From: Sideroxydans sp.
GTDB taxonomy: Bacteria; Pseudomonadota; Gammaproteobacteria; Burkholderiales; Gallionellaceae
Assembly (NCBI GenBank): GCA_027310665.1
Contig: DAIDAJ010000020.1
Location: 1-44,390, forward strand
Direction of reading: 5' to 3'
Length of the DNA: 44,390 bases
A program made the position numbers and the translations under genes. Positions 6,951-16,079 of the stretch are shown piece by piece. The notes beneath the pieces are model-generated. The model made no database searches. It saw only the letters and a list, made by a program, of their open reading frames with translations, and was not told where the DNA came from. Position 1 is the stretch's first letter; every line of letters starts with the position of its first letter.

Positions 6951-8129
6951 ATGAATTTCTTCAGCGATCTCGGCAGCAATTGCTTGCGGCAATTTTTCAT
7001 GGTCGCTTTGATGTTCTGCGCACTCGCCGTTCGCGCATCGGCGGACACTGCACCGGCACAGGTTGTCGGCTCGTTTGAACCCATTCCGGTATTTTCCATT
7101 TACCCGCCCGTCAAACCCGATGGCACGGCGGACGAGGCATTGGCGAGCGGGCGCGTGGTGGATGACCGTTACACCATGACCGACAGGGCAAGCAAACCCT
7201 GGCGCATTGCCTTTCTGTTTCCGCATATCAAGGACCCGTACTGGGTGGGTTGCGATTATGGCGTGATCAGCGAAGCCAAACGGCTGGGTGTCGCGGTGGA
7301 TATCTTTCCGGCGAATGGCTACGACGACATGATCGGGCAGTTGCGCAAGATGGATGATGTCATTGCGGCGAAATACGACGCCATTGTCATTTCTCCGCTC
7401 AGTCTGACGGCGAATAACGTCTCAATTGCCAAAGCGCGCAGACTGGGCATTCCGGTGTTCGAGTTGGCCAACGACAGTACCAGCGACGACCTGACGATCA
7501 AGGTGACCACGTCGCTGAAGGGCATGGGTGTCGACGCCACGGAATGGGTGATTCGCGACGCGCAACGGCGCGGGCTGAAGGAGATCAATATCGCGTTGCT
7601 GCCCGGTCCGCGGGATGCGGGATGGGTCAAGGGCGAAGTTGCAGGTACGCGCGAAGCGGTGGCCAAGGCCGCGATCAAGGTCAACATCGTCGATATCAAG
7701 TACGGTGACAGCGACCGGATCGAACAGTCGCGACTGGCGGCACAGCTGCTTGCCGAACACGGCAAGAAACTCGATTACATCCTTGGCTGCACCGGCTGCG
7801 CACCCGCGGCAATTCTGCCGCTGAAGCTCGCGGGCCTCAACAAGAGGATACGGATCGTTGCCTATGACCTGACCCGTGAGATTGCCGGACTTATCCGCAA
7901 CAAGGAAATCGTCGCCTCTGTCGATACCAAGGGTGTCAGTCAGGCACGGGTAGTCACCAATGCTGCGGTGAGCTTCCTGGAGGGAAGAAGCAAAGAGTGG
8001 CCGCATACCATCCTGGTAAAACTGGGACTAGTCGACTATGGCAACCAGGCGACATACCCGTTCGATACGACAACCGCTCCCGCAGGTTTCAAGCCCGTCC
8101 TTTCCTATACTCCGGGGAAAGGCAAGTAG
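6951..8129 (+). CDS. TorT-like periplasmic substrate-binding protein
   Basis: 392 residues from ATG 6951, chosen because a signal peptide follows directly (CLRQFFMVALMFCALAVRAS, cleavage near residue 31); an upstream in-frame ATG at 6900 would spoil it. The mature protein is a periplasmic-binding-protein type 1 fold of the TorT group: WRIAFLFPHIKDPYWVGCDYG, SEAKRLGV, YDAIVISPLSL and GIPVFELAND are the expected ligand-cleft landmarks. In E. coli TorT binds TMAO and hands the signal to sensor TorS. Here no TorS is present; the next gene, 8 bp away, is a membrane GGDEF-EAL protein with a large periplasmic domain. The natural ligand is unknown. A CTGC motif late in the protein is not typical of TorT. 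Confidence 0.85.
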   Translation: MNFFSDLGSNCLRQFFMVALMFCALAVRASADTAPAQVVGSFEPIPVFSIYPPVKPDGTADEALASGRVVDDRYTMTDRASKPWRIAFLFPHIKDPYWVGCDYGVISEAKRLGVAVDIFPANGYDDMIGQLRKMDDVIAAKYDAIVISPLSLTANNVSIAKARRLGIPVFELANDSTSDDLTIKVTTSLKGMGVDATEWVIRDAQRRGLKEINIALLPGPRDAGWVKGEVAGTREAVAKAAIKVNIVDIKYGDSDRIEQSRLAAQLLAEHGKKLDYILGCTGCAPAAILPLKLAGLNKRIRIVAYDLTREIAGLIRNKEIVASVDTKGVSQARVVTNAAVSFLEGRSKEWPHTILVKLGLVDYGNQATYPFDTTTAPAGFKPVLSYTPGKGK

Positions 8130-8137
8130 CCGGCACC

Positions 8138-11100
8138 ATGAAATTCAAACGGCTAAAAGACAAGCTGCTGCTCAGTGCAGTTGCCATCAGCGTTGTGGTG
8201 GCGCTGATTACTTTGCTGACGGTTTCACTGGTGGTCCGCCAGCAGAATATGGATCAGTCCTTTGCTCATCTGCGCAAAGCATCCAGTGTGATAGAAGAAG
8301 AGCTGGCCAATCGCAAAGAAAATCTTTTGACTGCGTCGCGCCAATTGGCGAACCAGAAAAATCTCGGATCGACCATCTGGTACCTCGCGCAATATTCGCA
8401 ATTGGGCATCGATCGCGAGACGCTATTCAGCACCTACCAGCAACTGGTGAAGGATACTTACAAGATAGGGCGGGTCGCGCAGCTTTCGCGCATCGCGATC
8501 TACGATTCCTCGGGCCGCCTGATCTCGTTTGCCCTGTTCGACCGCAACAGCAAGCAGGTTGGATTTGTCGAGCACTCGCGTGCGACGGTGATCCAGGCTG
8601 CCACCTTGAGGGATGGCGAAGAGCTGAGCAGACAGAATCTGCGCGCAACAACTTCCGCTCCCAAGATCGGTCTGCAATTTGAAGGACCGCTGCCCCGGCA
8701 GGAGAGCATGCATTACGCCGTCAAGAACGGGATGCTGGTGATAGAAAGCTATGTTCCTGTCATGGGCGAGTCTTTCGATGCATCCAGCGGGAAGCAGGGG
8801 ATGAAGCAACTTGGCTTGGTTGTCATGCAGCATCCGCTCGACCAACCCTTTGTCGACCAGCTTTCCCGGTTGACCGATACCCGCGTCAATGTGTTTATTC
8901 CGCAGGGCTACAGTGTCGGCAGTTTGCCCGCGTACCGGAATCCGGACTGGAGCAATGCAAAGCAAAGTGCCGCTGCATCCGGGAAATTGTTGAACGAGAT
9001 AACGATAGATGGCGAAGGCTATTACCAGAGTCTGATGTCGCTTCACGACGACGACAAACCCGTTGGGTCCATTGCTGCGCTTTATTCCAAAAGCATCGTC
9101 CAGAAGAATACATGGGAGATGGTCAAGACACTGGGCTTGATCGCGGCTATCAGCCTGCTGTTCATTTTTGCACTGGCCTGGTATTTCGCCACCTCCATTT
9201 CACAGCCGCTGACGACGCTCAGCCGGATTTTCCGGAGTGTGGCCGGGGATGCAACCGGGGATCTGAGCAACGAGCTTGGGCAGTTGGAAAAGGAGAAGGC
9301 GAGGGGCGACGAATTGGGCGATCTCACGCAGAGCTTTATTGCGATGAACGACGCCATCAACCAGAAGATTCAGCAGATCAACGAAATCAACGCATCTCTT
9401 GAGCGCACTGTGGAGGAGAGGACGGCGGCGCTGGCAAGCAGCGAGCAGGATCTGCGCTCGATGATAGAGAACTCTCCCGATACCATTGCTCGCTACAACA
9501 GAGACTGCCGTCGCGCCTACGTTAACCCCGCTTTCGGACGTATCACCGAGGGGGGAGAGGCAGCGCTGTTGAACAAGAGGCCCTCGGAGATCCCGGGTGG
9601 CGAAAATTTCGAGATCTATGAAGCCAAGATCAGGGAGGTCCTTTCGACGGGAAACAATGCTCAGTTCGAATTGAAGTGGCCGCGCAAGGACGGGACGGTG
9701 ATTTATAGCCACATCCGGCTGACAGCGGAACGGGATATTGCGGGCAATGTGACTTCGGTGCTGGGTGTGGGGCGGGATATCACCGAGTTGAATAATTCCC
9801 GGGCGGAGCTGAAACAGGCGAATGACCAGCTGGAGGAGCTGAACCAGCAATTGCAATCACTGGCAACCAACGATCCGCTCACGCAGCTGCCCAACAGGCG
9901 CCTGCTCATGGACAGGCTCAAGCATGCCCTGGCTGCCAGTGCGCGTAGCGGCAAAGCCGGCGCACTGCTGTTCATCGACCTGGATAATTTCAAGGCCATC
10001 AATGACACACTAGGGCACGACAGCGGCGATTTGCTGCTGCAACAGGTCGCGCGACGTTTGGAGGGCTGCGTGAGGAATGGCGATACGGTGGCGCGTATCG
10101 GGGGCGACGAATTTGTGGTCATGCTGGAGGACCTGAGCATGGACGCAATGGAGGCCGCGGCGCATGCGGAGACGGTGGGCAACAAGATACTCGCCGCGCT
10201 CAACCTCCCATATGAGGCTCCCTTGAGCGGCAACCGCTGCACGCCCAGCATTGGTATCACGCTATTCGATGACCGGCCGCAATCGATAGACGATCTGCTC
10301 AGGCAAGCCGACATCGCCATGTACGAATCCAAGAAGTTCGGGCGCAATACCCTGCACTTCTTTGATCCGCAGATGCAGAGAACGATAGATGCCCGCGCGG
10401 CGATCGAATCGCAGTTGCGGCTCGCGCTGAAGAACGGACAATTCCAGTTGCATTACCAGATACAGGTCGACAGCTTGCATCGGACATTGGGTGCCGAGGC
10501 ATTGATCCGCTGGGCACACCCGGAGCGTGGGCTGGTTGCTCCTGCCGAGTTCATTCCGCTGGCTGAAGAAATCGGGCTGATTCTGCCCATAGGGCAATGG
10601 GTGCTGGATACCGCTTGTATCCAGCTCAAGGCGTGGGAAGGGGACTTGCTTACTCGCGACCTCATTCTCGCAGTGAACGTCAGCGCCAAACAATTCCGCC
10701 AGACTGATTTCGTTGCGCAGATCCAGTCTCTGGTGCAACGCCATGCCATCAATCCGAGGTTGCTCAAGCTGGAACTGACGGAAAGCCTGTTGCTGGAGAA
10801 CATCGAGAACACGATTGTCACCATGAACGAAATAAAGAAAATCGGTGTCCGCTTGTCGCTCGATGACTTTGGTACCGGATATTCGTCCTTGCAGTATCTG
10901 AAAAAGCTGCCGCTCGATCAACTCAAGATCGATCGCTCGTTCGTGCGCGACATAACGATAGACAGCAACGACAAGGTCATCGTCAGCACCATTATTGCGA
11001 TGGCGCAAAACCTGAATCTGGACGTCATCGCCGAGGGCGTCGAAACCGAAGAACAGCGGCAGCTTCTCACGAAAATCGGTTGTACCAATTTCCAGGGATG

Positions 11101-11179
11101 CCTGTTTGGCAAGGCGGAACCTGTCGATGAGTTTGAAGTCTTGCTGAAGCGGATTGCCTTGGCTGGGGACGGGGTTTGA
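8138..11179 (+). CDS. Membrane-bound PAS-GGDEF-EAL protein (c-di-GMP turnover)
   Basis: 1013 residues from ATG 8138. Order: TM1 (~10-34), periplasmic sensor region (~35-328, probably Cache-like), TM2 (~330-350, GLIAAISLLFIFALAWYF), HAMP (~350-410), coiled coil, PAS (~448-570), GGDEF (~580-745) and EAL (~755-1005). The GGDEF motif is intact (GGDEF from residue 655), preceded five residues earlier by RNGD, an RxxD inhibitory site. EAL is intact (787-789), with VNVSAKQF, LELTES, DDFGTGYSSL, KIDRSF and EGVET, so both cyclase and phosphodiesterase activity are possible. The usual QGYLF reads QGCLF. It sits 8 bp behind the TorT-like gene and ends in a terminator, so the two form an operon. The binding protein probably signals through the periplasmic domain (inference). 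Confidence 0.92.
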   Translation: MKFKRLKDKLLLSAVAISVVVALITLLTVSLVVRQQNMDQSFAHLRKASSVIEEELANRKENLLTASRQLANQKNLGSTIWYLAQYSQLGIDRETLFSTYQQLVKDTYKIGRVAQLSRIAIYDSSGRLISFALFDRNSKQVGFVEHSRATVIQAATLRDGEELSRQNLRATTSAPKIGLQFEGPLPRQESMHYAVKNGMLVIESYVPVMGESFDASSGKQGMKQLGLVVMQHPLDQPFVDQLSRLTDTRVNVFIPQGYSVGSLPAYRNPDWSNAKQSAAASGKLLNEITIDGEGYYQSLMSLHDDDKPVGSIAALYSKSIVQKNTWEMVKTLGLIAAISLLFIFALAWYFATSISQPLTTLSRIFRSVAGDATGDLSNELGQLEKEKARGDELGDLTQSFIAMNDAINQKIQQINEINASLERTVEERTAALASSEQDLRSMIENSPDTIARYNRDCRRAYVNPAFGRITEGGEAALLNKRPSEIPGGENFEIYEAKIREVLSTGNNAQFELKWPRKDGTVIYSHIRLTAERDIAGNVTSVLGVGRDITELNNSRAELKQANDQLEELNQQLQSLATNDPLTQLPNRRLLMDRLKHALAASARSGKAGALLFIDLDNFKAINDTLGHDSGDLLLQQVARRLEGCVRNGDTVARIGGDEFVVMLEDLSMDAMEAAAHAETVGNKILAALNLPYEAPLSGNRCTPSIGITLFDDRPQSIDDLLRQADIAMYESKKFGRNTLHFFDPQMQRTIDARAAIESQLRLALKNGQFQLHYQIQVDSLHRTLGAEALIRWAHPERGLVAPAEFIPLAEEIGLILPIGQWVLDTACIQLKAWEGDLLTRDLILAVNVSAKQFRQTDFVAQIQSLVQRHAINPRLLKLELTESLLLENIENTIVTMNEIKKIGVRLSLDDFGTGYSSLQYLKKLPLDQLKIDRSFVRDITIDSNDKVIVSTIIAMAQNLNLDVIAEGVETEEQRQLLTKIGCTNFQGCLFGKAEPVDEFEVLLKRIALAGDGV

Positions 11180-11180
11180 A

Positions 11181-11209
11181 GGCGGCGGCATCGACGCCGC
11201 CGCTCTTTT
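11181..11209 (+). terminator. Rho-independent terminator after the GGDEF-EAL gene
   Basis: GGCGGCG and CGCCGCC form a 7-bp GC stem with a 7-base loop, followed by GCTCTTTT, directly after the stop codon. A second GC hairpin (GGGCCGG/CCGGCCC, 11256-11274) lies further on without a T run. Confidence 0.7.
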
Positions 11210-11285
11210 CCCCTGGGTGCGGGTATCGTTGCGGCGCACCCGCAAACGGCGGCGCGGGCCGGTTTGCCCGGCCCTGGCCGCCCCG

Positions 11286-11636
11286 TTACGCCGGCGTGGT
11301 AGTGAGCGTGCCGCGATACCCGAAAGTCTCGAGTGCCTGCCACACGCCGAGGTAGCGGCTGCCGCTCTTGTCGGGCTCGACGCCGACCACGGTGAAGTCA
11401 TCGATGTCGTGCTCGATGGCCGCAGGGCTTTCTTCGGTACCCAGCCAGACGCCGAGCGGCCAGCCATGGTCGTACTCGCGGCGGATCAGCTCGGCGCGGC
11501 GCGCCTGCCATACCGCCAGCGGCACCAGCACCGGCCCGACCGGCAGCTTGACGCGATCAGGCGTGTCCCCTGCCGCCAGGCGCAGGACCTTCCAGTTGTC
11601 GGGCACATCTTCGAATCTGTCTTTCAGCGTGGACAT
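11286..11636 (-). CDS. DUF934-like protein
   Basis: 116 residues from ATG 11636, which has a strong AAGGAAGG six bases upstream; the longer frame to 11678 is not needed. The central block (VGPVLVPLAVWQARRAEL, LGVWLG) and the end (ETFGYRGTL) resemble DUF934 proteins, which usually lie beside sulfite reductase genes. The typical C-terminal tail is shortened and the usual FPKFxDGRG block is not clear, so this may be a divergent relative. No cysI/cysH neighbour is present here. It converges on the GGDEF-EAL gene. Confidence 0.5.
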   Translation of the reverse strand: MSTLKDRFEDVPDNWKVLRLAAGDTPDRVKLPVGPVLVPLAVWQARRAELIRREYDHGWPLGVWLGTEESPAAIEHDIDDFTVVGVEPDKSGSRYLGVWQALETFGYRGTLTTTPA

Positions 11637-11834
11637 ATGAAACCTTCCTTTCCGTGGTTGGGCAGTTGAGTCATTCAACTTGCTGCGAAGTCTAGCCGTG
11701 TCCCATATGCCGTGGAAATACTTGTTTGTTACATCGTCATAACTAAACGATATAAGGAGAGGGGCGGAAGCGCAGGCCAGGTCGGGAAGAACCGGGCGAT
11801 TCGTATTCCGGCAGAAAGGGGGAGGCGCGGCCCG

Positions 11835-12827
11835 TCAGTACAGCACAACAAAATTCTGGCCGGTCACGCTGGTGTTCACGATGAACACGGTGAGGCTCGC
11901 GGGGGAGAACGTGATGCAACCCGCAAAAGTGCAGGACAGCGGGGCGATGGTGTAGCTACCGGGCGCCAGATAATTGAATTGGTAGACGCCGGAGAGATCG
12001 GTGGTTCTGTAGGTGCTTTGTCCGGCGGCGTTCTGGATATACACGCTGATGCCGCTGACGCCAACGCCAACGCTGTTATAGGTGACCTGCCCTTGAATCG
12101 AGTAGCAAGGCGAAGCGGTGGTTGCCGCAAAATCCTGCCCCGTGATGTCTGTTGTAGAGACGGAAACCGTTCTGCTTGCCGGAGTGAAGGTCAGGCATGT
12201 GGGGGATCCCGGCAGGGGGAGATAGGGGTTGATCGTATAACTGCCCGCCAGCAATCCGGTGAAGGTGTAGTTTCCCGACGCATCCAGGTACGCGCCGTAT
12301 AACGTGGAGCTGGCGGGGTCTGTGCGCGAGACCATCACATCGGGGGAGGTCAGGGCCGCGATGGTTCCCTGCATGTATGCTTTTCCGGAGACCGCGAAAG
12401 CGAGAATGCGCGTGCCTGTGACTGAAGTGCTCGCGCTCTCGAATGTGGCGCTGATCGTGTTGCTGCCCACAGTCAGGGGGACCGTGGCCTGCCACGATCC
12501 GACACAAACGATCAGGCAGCAAAGAGCGCCGCAGGTCACCGGCGAGCTGCCCGAGCTGCTGCCATTGGTCCAATAGACCGTGCCGGTCGGTAAAGAGCCG
12601 TCGGGCCGGCTGACGAAACCGGTGACGTTGATGGAGGTTTCCGTTGTGGTGAAGCCGTTGACGGGATCGTTGATGGATATCGGCGGGCTGCTAGTGACTG
12701 CGCCGGAACTTCCACCGCCGCCGCAGCCGGTTGCACCAAGCAGCAGCGAGATCACACAGGCATTCCGGATCGCGGCGCTTATGCGAGCCCACGAACTGGA
12801 ACGTAAATCGATGCCGCGAACTTTCAT
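11835..12827 (-). CDS. Putative secreted lipoprotein with carboxypeptidase-regulatory-like repeats
   Basis: 330 residues from ATG 12827, preceded by GGGTGA; a GTG at 12836 is possible. The N-terminus is a lipoprotein signal (ACVISLLLGATGC, lipid Cys35) followed by a Gly/Ser linker. The rest is Thr/Ser/Gly-rich beta-sandwich sequence. Two repeats of the pattern D-x-SG-x-Y-x-F...L-x-x-GSYTI-x-P are visible (DASGNYTFTGLLAGSYTINP; DLSGVYQFNYLAPGSYTIAP), each followed by F-P-A-S-x-TV-x-V. A Cys-rich loop (VTCGALCCLIVCVGSW) is unusual. This is probably an outer-membrane-anchored or surface protein; no enzymatic motif is seen. Confidence 0.75.
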   Translation of the reverse strand: MKVRGIDLRSSSWARISAAIRNACVISLLLGATGCGGGGSSGAVTSSPPISINDPVNGFTTTETSINVTGFVSRPDGSLPTGTVYWTNGSSSGSSPVTCGALCCLIVCVGSWQATVPLTVGSNTISATFESASTSVTGTRILAFAVSGKAYMQGTIAALTSPDVMVSRTDPASSTLYGAYLDASGNYTFTGLLAGSYTINPYLPLPGSPTCLTFTPASRTVSVSTTDITGQDFAATTASPCYSIQGQVTYNSVGVGVSGISVYIQNAAGQSTYRTTDLSGVYQFNYLAPGSYTIAPLSCTFAGCITFSPASLTVFIVNTSVTGQNFVVLY

Positions 12828-13000
12828 GTCGGTCACCCGGTGATCATCGGCTGATTGTTGGAATGATTGTACGCCTGTTTGTAACAGGGGGTTTTCGGGA
12901 GAGCCCGGATCAAGCGGCGCAGGGAACGGCGGGAGATACGTGCTGAGTTGCAGAAGGTTGTTGCCAGGCCGAGCGTGTGCCGCTGGGGCGCAGCCTCTTG

Positions 13001-13025
13001 CAGCCGCGGCCTGCCCCTTGCGGGT
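13001..13025 (-). repeat. Dispersed ACCCGCAAGGGG repeat, copy 1
   Basis: The minus strand reads ACCCGCAAGGGGCAGGCCG and on to CGGCTG. It shares this core with 15997-16021 and 27137-27161. The CCCGCAAGGGG core is a small imperfect palindrome. Flanks of copies 1 and 2 are also alike (GCGC...GGGGCG...CAGCC), so the full unit is nearer 60 bases. It is REP-like by behaviour: intergenic and multi-copy. Confidence 0.55.
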
Positions 13026-13052
13026 GCAGGACGAGCGGATTCGAACTTCAAA

Positions 13053-13328
13053 CTACTCTTTGGATGGTTTGGCGAAGCTGATGACGTTCGTATTCGGCGG
13101 CGTGCCGTCCGCATAATAGGGTTTGGCCTGATCGAAGTTGAGTTTCTCGGCCAGTTCCTTTTCCCGCTCCGAGATCAGGCCGAAACAATCCTTGATGTCC
13201 TGAATGGTGCTGTCCGTCAGCGGGTTGGCACGTCCGCCGAGCGGCGTGACGTCCCTGACTACGTTGCCCAGCGTCTTGCGCATCAGGCGCAGGATCTGTT
13301 GTTCCTTGCTTAACTCTTCTGTGTTCAT
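13053..13328 (-). CDS. Conserved small hypothetical protein
   Basis: 91 residues, charged and without signal peptide or membrane segment. The helical middle (SKEQQILRLMRKTLGNVVRD; STIQDIKDCFGLISEREKEL) and the Pro/Gly-rich tail (KPYYADGTPPNTNV) look like genuine protein and give normal codon use. The family is not recognised. It is transcribed toward the lipoprotein gene and away from the DUF6279 gene, with no obvious operon partner and only a weak ribosome-binding site. A single Cys is present. Confidence 0.6.
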   Translation of the reverse strand: MNTEELSKEQQILRLMRKTLGNVVRDVTPLGGRANPLTDSTIQDIKDCFGLISEREKELAEKLNFDQAKPYYADGTPPNTNVISFAKPSKE

Positions 13329-13456
13329 GGATATATACCGGTGTGAATTGCAGGAAATAACTTTACTGTAATTGACGGGGTTGGGTCCAAATTATTTTTC
13401 GGGCAATTGCCGTCTCCCGGATTGAAGCTCGAAGAACGCTGGGGCAGATCAATGCG

Positions 13457-14326
13457 TCATTTGATGCTTGCGGTTTCAACCTTCGAATTGAGCTTCCTGA
13501 AATCGTCGATGTAGGACGCAATCTCTTCAGACAGGTGTTGCTTCTGGCGCGTTGTAAGTGTCGCGGCGATGCGGACCGTCATTTCATTCATGGCGTCTTC
13601 GTAAGCGGCGATGGCTTGCTGCTGTTGCGGTGTTCTTAAGGATTCGGGCGAGATCAGCCATTGCCGGAGCAATGCGGCGATCTTGTCTTCGCCGGCCTTG
13701 TCTCTCAACAAGGCGATCAGCCCGGCCTGTCTGGTCTCCCGCTGCTCGATGAAGGCCCTGGAGGCGAACGGTATGTGGAGGCTCATCGCAGTGATCGCTT
13801 TTTCCTGCGCGGAGCTCAGGCTGCCAACCATGCTTTCCACGAGATCCACATGCCTTTCCGCGCGCGCATTGAGCATCTCCTGCTCGTTGCCTTCGAGCAT
13901 CTTCTCCCTTTGCTTGCGGTTCCGTTCTGCAAGCGTGTAGGCGAGCTCCGTTATCTGGTCGCTGTCCAGTGTGCTCAGGATGTGCGCGGCGGGACGGATC
14001 ATCGGTTCCATGGTCAACTGATACAGCCTGCCGCTTTCGGTTCTCAGGCGCATGACGTCGGCGACCGTCATGCCCGTCTTCTGGTTCACCGCCGCGTCCA
14101 AATCCTGCAGAAACGCGATGTATCCCGGCAGCGCATTCTTGCGATGCCAGCGCAGGTAGTTGTCGACCTCGAGATGGATCTGTTCTTTCTGTGAAGTGTT
14201 GAAGGAGGTGTAGTCGTTGATCCAGTAGCGCAGTATCCAGTCGGCCTGGTTGTAGCCGAGGGTGACCATGCTGCAACCGCTGCAGCAGAGCAGGGCGAGA
14301 ATAATGAATAACCTGTTGATATTCAT
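13457..14326 (-). CDS. DUF6279-like lipoprotein
   Basis: 289 residues from ATG 14326. It starts with a lipoprotein signal (LFIILALLCCSGC, lipid Cys18). The mature part is helical and carries the block VTLGYNQADWILRYWINDY right after the lipid anchor, which is characteristic of this family of proteobacterial lipoproteins. Long amphipathic helices follow (LAERNRKQREKMLEGNEQEM). The function of the family is not established; it may bind at the outer membrane inner face. The frame remains open upstream to 15229 through the MATE gene, but that part is an artefact. It follows the MATE gene on the same strand by about 80 bases and could be cotranscribed. Confidence 0.75.
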   Translation of the reverse strand: MNINRLFIILALLCCSGCSMVTLGYNQADWILRYWINDYTSFNTSQKEQIHLEVDNYLRWHRKNALPGYIAFLQDLDAAVNQKTGMTVADVMRLRTESGRLYQLTMEPMIRPAAHILSTLDSDQITELAYTLAERNRKQREKMLEGNEQEMLNARAERHVDLVESMVGSLSSAQEKAITAMSLHIPFASRAFIEQRETRQAGLIALLRDKAGEDKIAALLRQWLISPESLRTPQQQQAIAAYEDAMNEMTVRIAATLTTRQKQHLSEEIASYIDDFRKLNSKVETASIK

Positions 14327-14409
14327 TTTTGAGTTGGACCTGTGGGGGTGACCCTGTTTCCATGCAACATGCCGCAGATTGCGCGGGCCGCGATTCCATT
14401 TTTCTGTCG

Positions 14410-15801
14410 TTACTTTACTCCTGTCACCGACTCCATGCCGGAATCGGCGGGCTGATGAACGCAATGCTGCTTCGAAGTGAGATTGAGATAAGCCGCCATC
14501 AAGCCGCCGACCAGCCAGATGCTCGCTATCGCGGCAAGCCAGAAGCCGGGCGCACCGCGCGCCGGACCGAAGAAACCGGTGAGCCCCAGCACGATGCCGC
14601 CGCCCAGGCCCGGCACCCAGAGCGTGATGGTGTAGATCACCATCGGCACCACCGACTTCTTGTATCCGCGCAGGGCGTTGACGGTGATGGCTTGTATCGC
14701 GTCGCCCAGGTGGTAGAGGCCGACCATCATGATCAGCGGGATCGCGATGGCCTGCACCTGATGGTCGGTGGTGTAGAACGCGGCGATGTACGGTGCGCCC
14801 AGCCAGAATGTCAGGCACAGCACGATCGCGATCGACATGCCGAAGCGTATCGCTTCCCAGCAGATGTGGCGGGCGTGCTGCGGTTGTCCGGCGCCGAGTG
14901 CCTGGCCGACCAGCACCGAGGTGGCGTTGCCCAGCGAGAGCGGGATCATGAACGCCAGTGCCGCGAGGTTCGCGGCGATCTGGTGTGCGCCGGAAACGAC
15001 GGGACCCAGGCGCGCGATGAACAGCGCCATGAAGGTGAACGCGGTCACATCCGCGATGAACGTTAATCCGATAGGGAGGCCGAGCTTGAGGAATTCGCGT
15101 ATGGCGGCGAAGTCCGGCGCAGTGATGCGCCTGCGCAACTCGAACTCCGCGTATCGCGGGTTGTTCAGGCACCAGGCCCAGGCGAGCGCGGCCATCAGCC
15201 AGGCATCCAGCGCGGTTGCCACCGCGCAACCCGTCGAGCCCATCTCCGGAAAGCCGAACAGGCCGAACATGAACAACGCGTTCAGCGGCACCTTGATCGC
15301 CAGCGACAGCAGGTTGAAGAGCATCACCGGACGCGGGCGCTTGATGCCGGTCGAGAGGCCGAAGAACAGACGCAGCGCGAAGGCGGCGGGCACGCCCCAG
15401 GCCGAGGCGGCCAGATAGGCGCGCACCTTCGTTTCCACCGCGGGCTGCAAATGCGAGATGGCAATGAACGGCCCAGGGAAACGCAGCAGCAGGATCGCCA
15501 CGAGTGCGAGCGCCAGCGATATCCAGATGCCCTGGTGTATCTCGCGCCCGATCTCGGCGCGCTGCCCTGCGCCATGCAGGTGGGCGATGATGGGCGGCAC
15601 GGCTAGCAGCACGCTGATCAGCGACATCAGGATGGTGGCCATGATGGACGCGGCGATGCCGACCGAAGCGAGGTCGATGACGGTCAGCCGCCCTGCCATC
15701 GCGGTGTCGATGACGGCATTGGCCATCATCGCCAGTTGCGCGACCAGCATGGGCCAGCCGAGGTGGATCAGTTCGCGGGTCGAGGAGGTGGGGTGTTGCA
15801 T
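14410..15801 (-). CDS. norM: MATE family multidrug efflux transporter
   Basis: 463 residues, about 12 hydrophobic segments, the normal size of NorM-type MATE pumps, which export cationic drugs and dyes in exchange for Na+ or H+. Family landmarks are LGWPMLVAQLAMMANAVIDT at the start of TM1 and AMAGRL just after it, SLGNATSVLVGQALGAG at the matching place in the second half, and GIKRPRPVMLFNLLSLAIKV in the first. The internal two-fold layout is clear. The ATG at 15801 has no strong ribosome-binding site. The substrate cannot be predicted. Confidence 0.88.
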   Translation of the reverse strand: MQHPTSSTRELIHLGWPMLVAQLAMMANAVIDTAMAGRLTVIDLASVGIAASIMATILMSLISVLLAVPPIIAHLHGAGQRAEIGREIHQGIWISLALALVAILLLRFPGPFIAISHLQPAVETKVRAYLAASAWGVPAAFALRLFFGLSTGIKRPRPVMLFNLLSLAIKVPLNALFMFGLFGFPEMGSTGCAVATALDAWLMAALAWAWCLNNPRYAEFELRRRITAPDFAAIREFLKLGLPIGLTFIADVTAFTFMALFIARLGPVVSGAHQIAANLAALAFMIPLSLGNATSVLVGQALGAGQPQHARHICWEAIRFGMSIAIVLCLTFWLGAPYIAAFYTTDHQVQAIAIPLIMMVGLYHLGDAIQAITVNALRGYKKSVVPMVIYTITLWVPGLGGGIVLGLTGFFGPARGAPGFWLAAIASIWLVGGLMAAYLNLTSKQHCVHQPADSGMESVTGVK

Positions 15802-15928
15802 GTCGGGGGCAGGAGACGATTATGGTAATAGGTGTTGGAGTCGAATTGTATTCCGGCTGTACCCAATTAAACGGCGCGGATTGAGTTGGCTCCTTCAGGG
15901 AAACGCAGATTTATGTCCGTTCGCCCTG

Positions 15929-15965
15929 AGCCTGTCGAAGGGTGCATGGATCACTTCGACAGGCT
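15929..15965. repeat. CCTGTCGAAG inverted repeat
   Basis: AGCCTGTCGAAG (15929-15940) and CTTCGACAGGCT (15954-15965) are perfect 12-base inverted copies around a 13-base loop, preceded by TTCGCCCTG. The CTTCGACAGGCTCAGGGCGAA motif is a widespread intergenic repeat in proteobacteria. No T run follows, so it is a repeat or hairpin rather than a clear terminator. Confidence 0.7.
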
Positions 15966-15996
15966 GCGCGTGCGCTGTTGGGGCGAATGCCCATTA

Positions 15997-16021
15997 CAGC
16001 CACGGTCTACCCCTTGCGGGT
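15997..16021 (-). repeat. Dispersed ACCCGCAAGGGG repeat, copy 2
   Basis: The minus strand reads ACCCGCAAGGGGTAGACCG and on to TGGCTG, matching copy 1 at 21 of 25 positions or better, with similar flanks. It lies 31 bases beyond the CCTGTCGAAG hairpin in the same gap (15802-16079). Confidence 0.5.
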
Positions 16022-16079
16022 ACAGCCCGAACGGTAGTCATAGGAATTAAACGCATCGGCATCGATTTGCGACTGCCGC

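Noticed and set aside
14327..15229. Open frame upstream of the DUF6279 lipoprotein start
   Set aside because: Overlaps the MATE gene in another frame and has low-complexity Arg/Gly/His composition. The lipoprotein signal starts at 14326.
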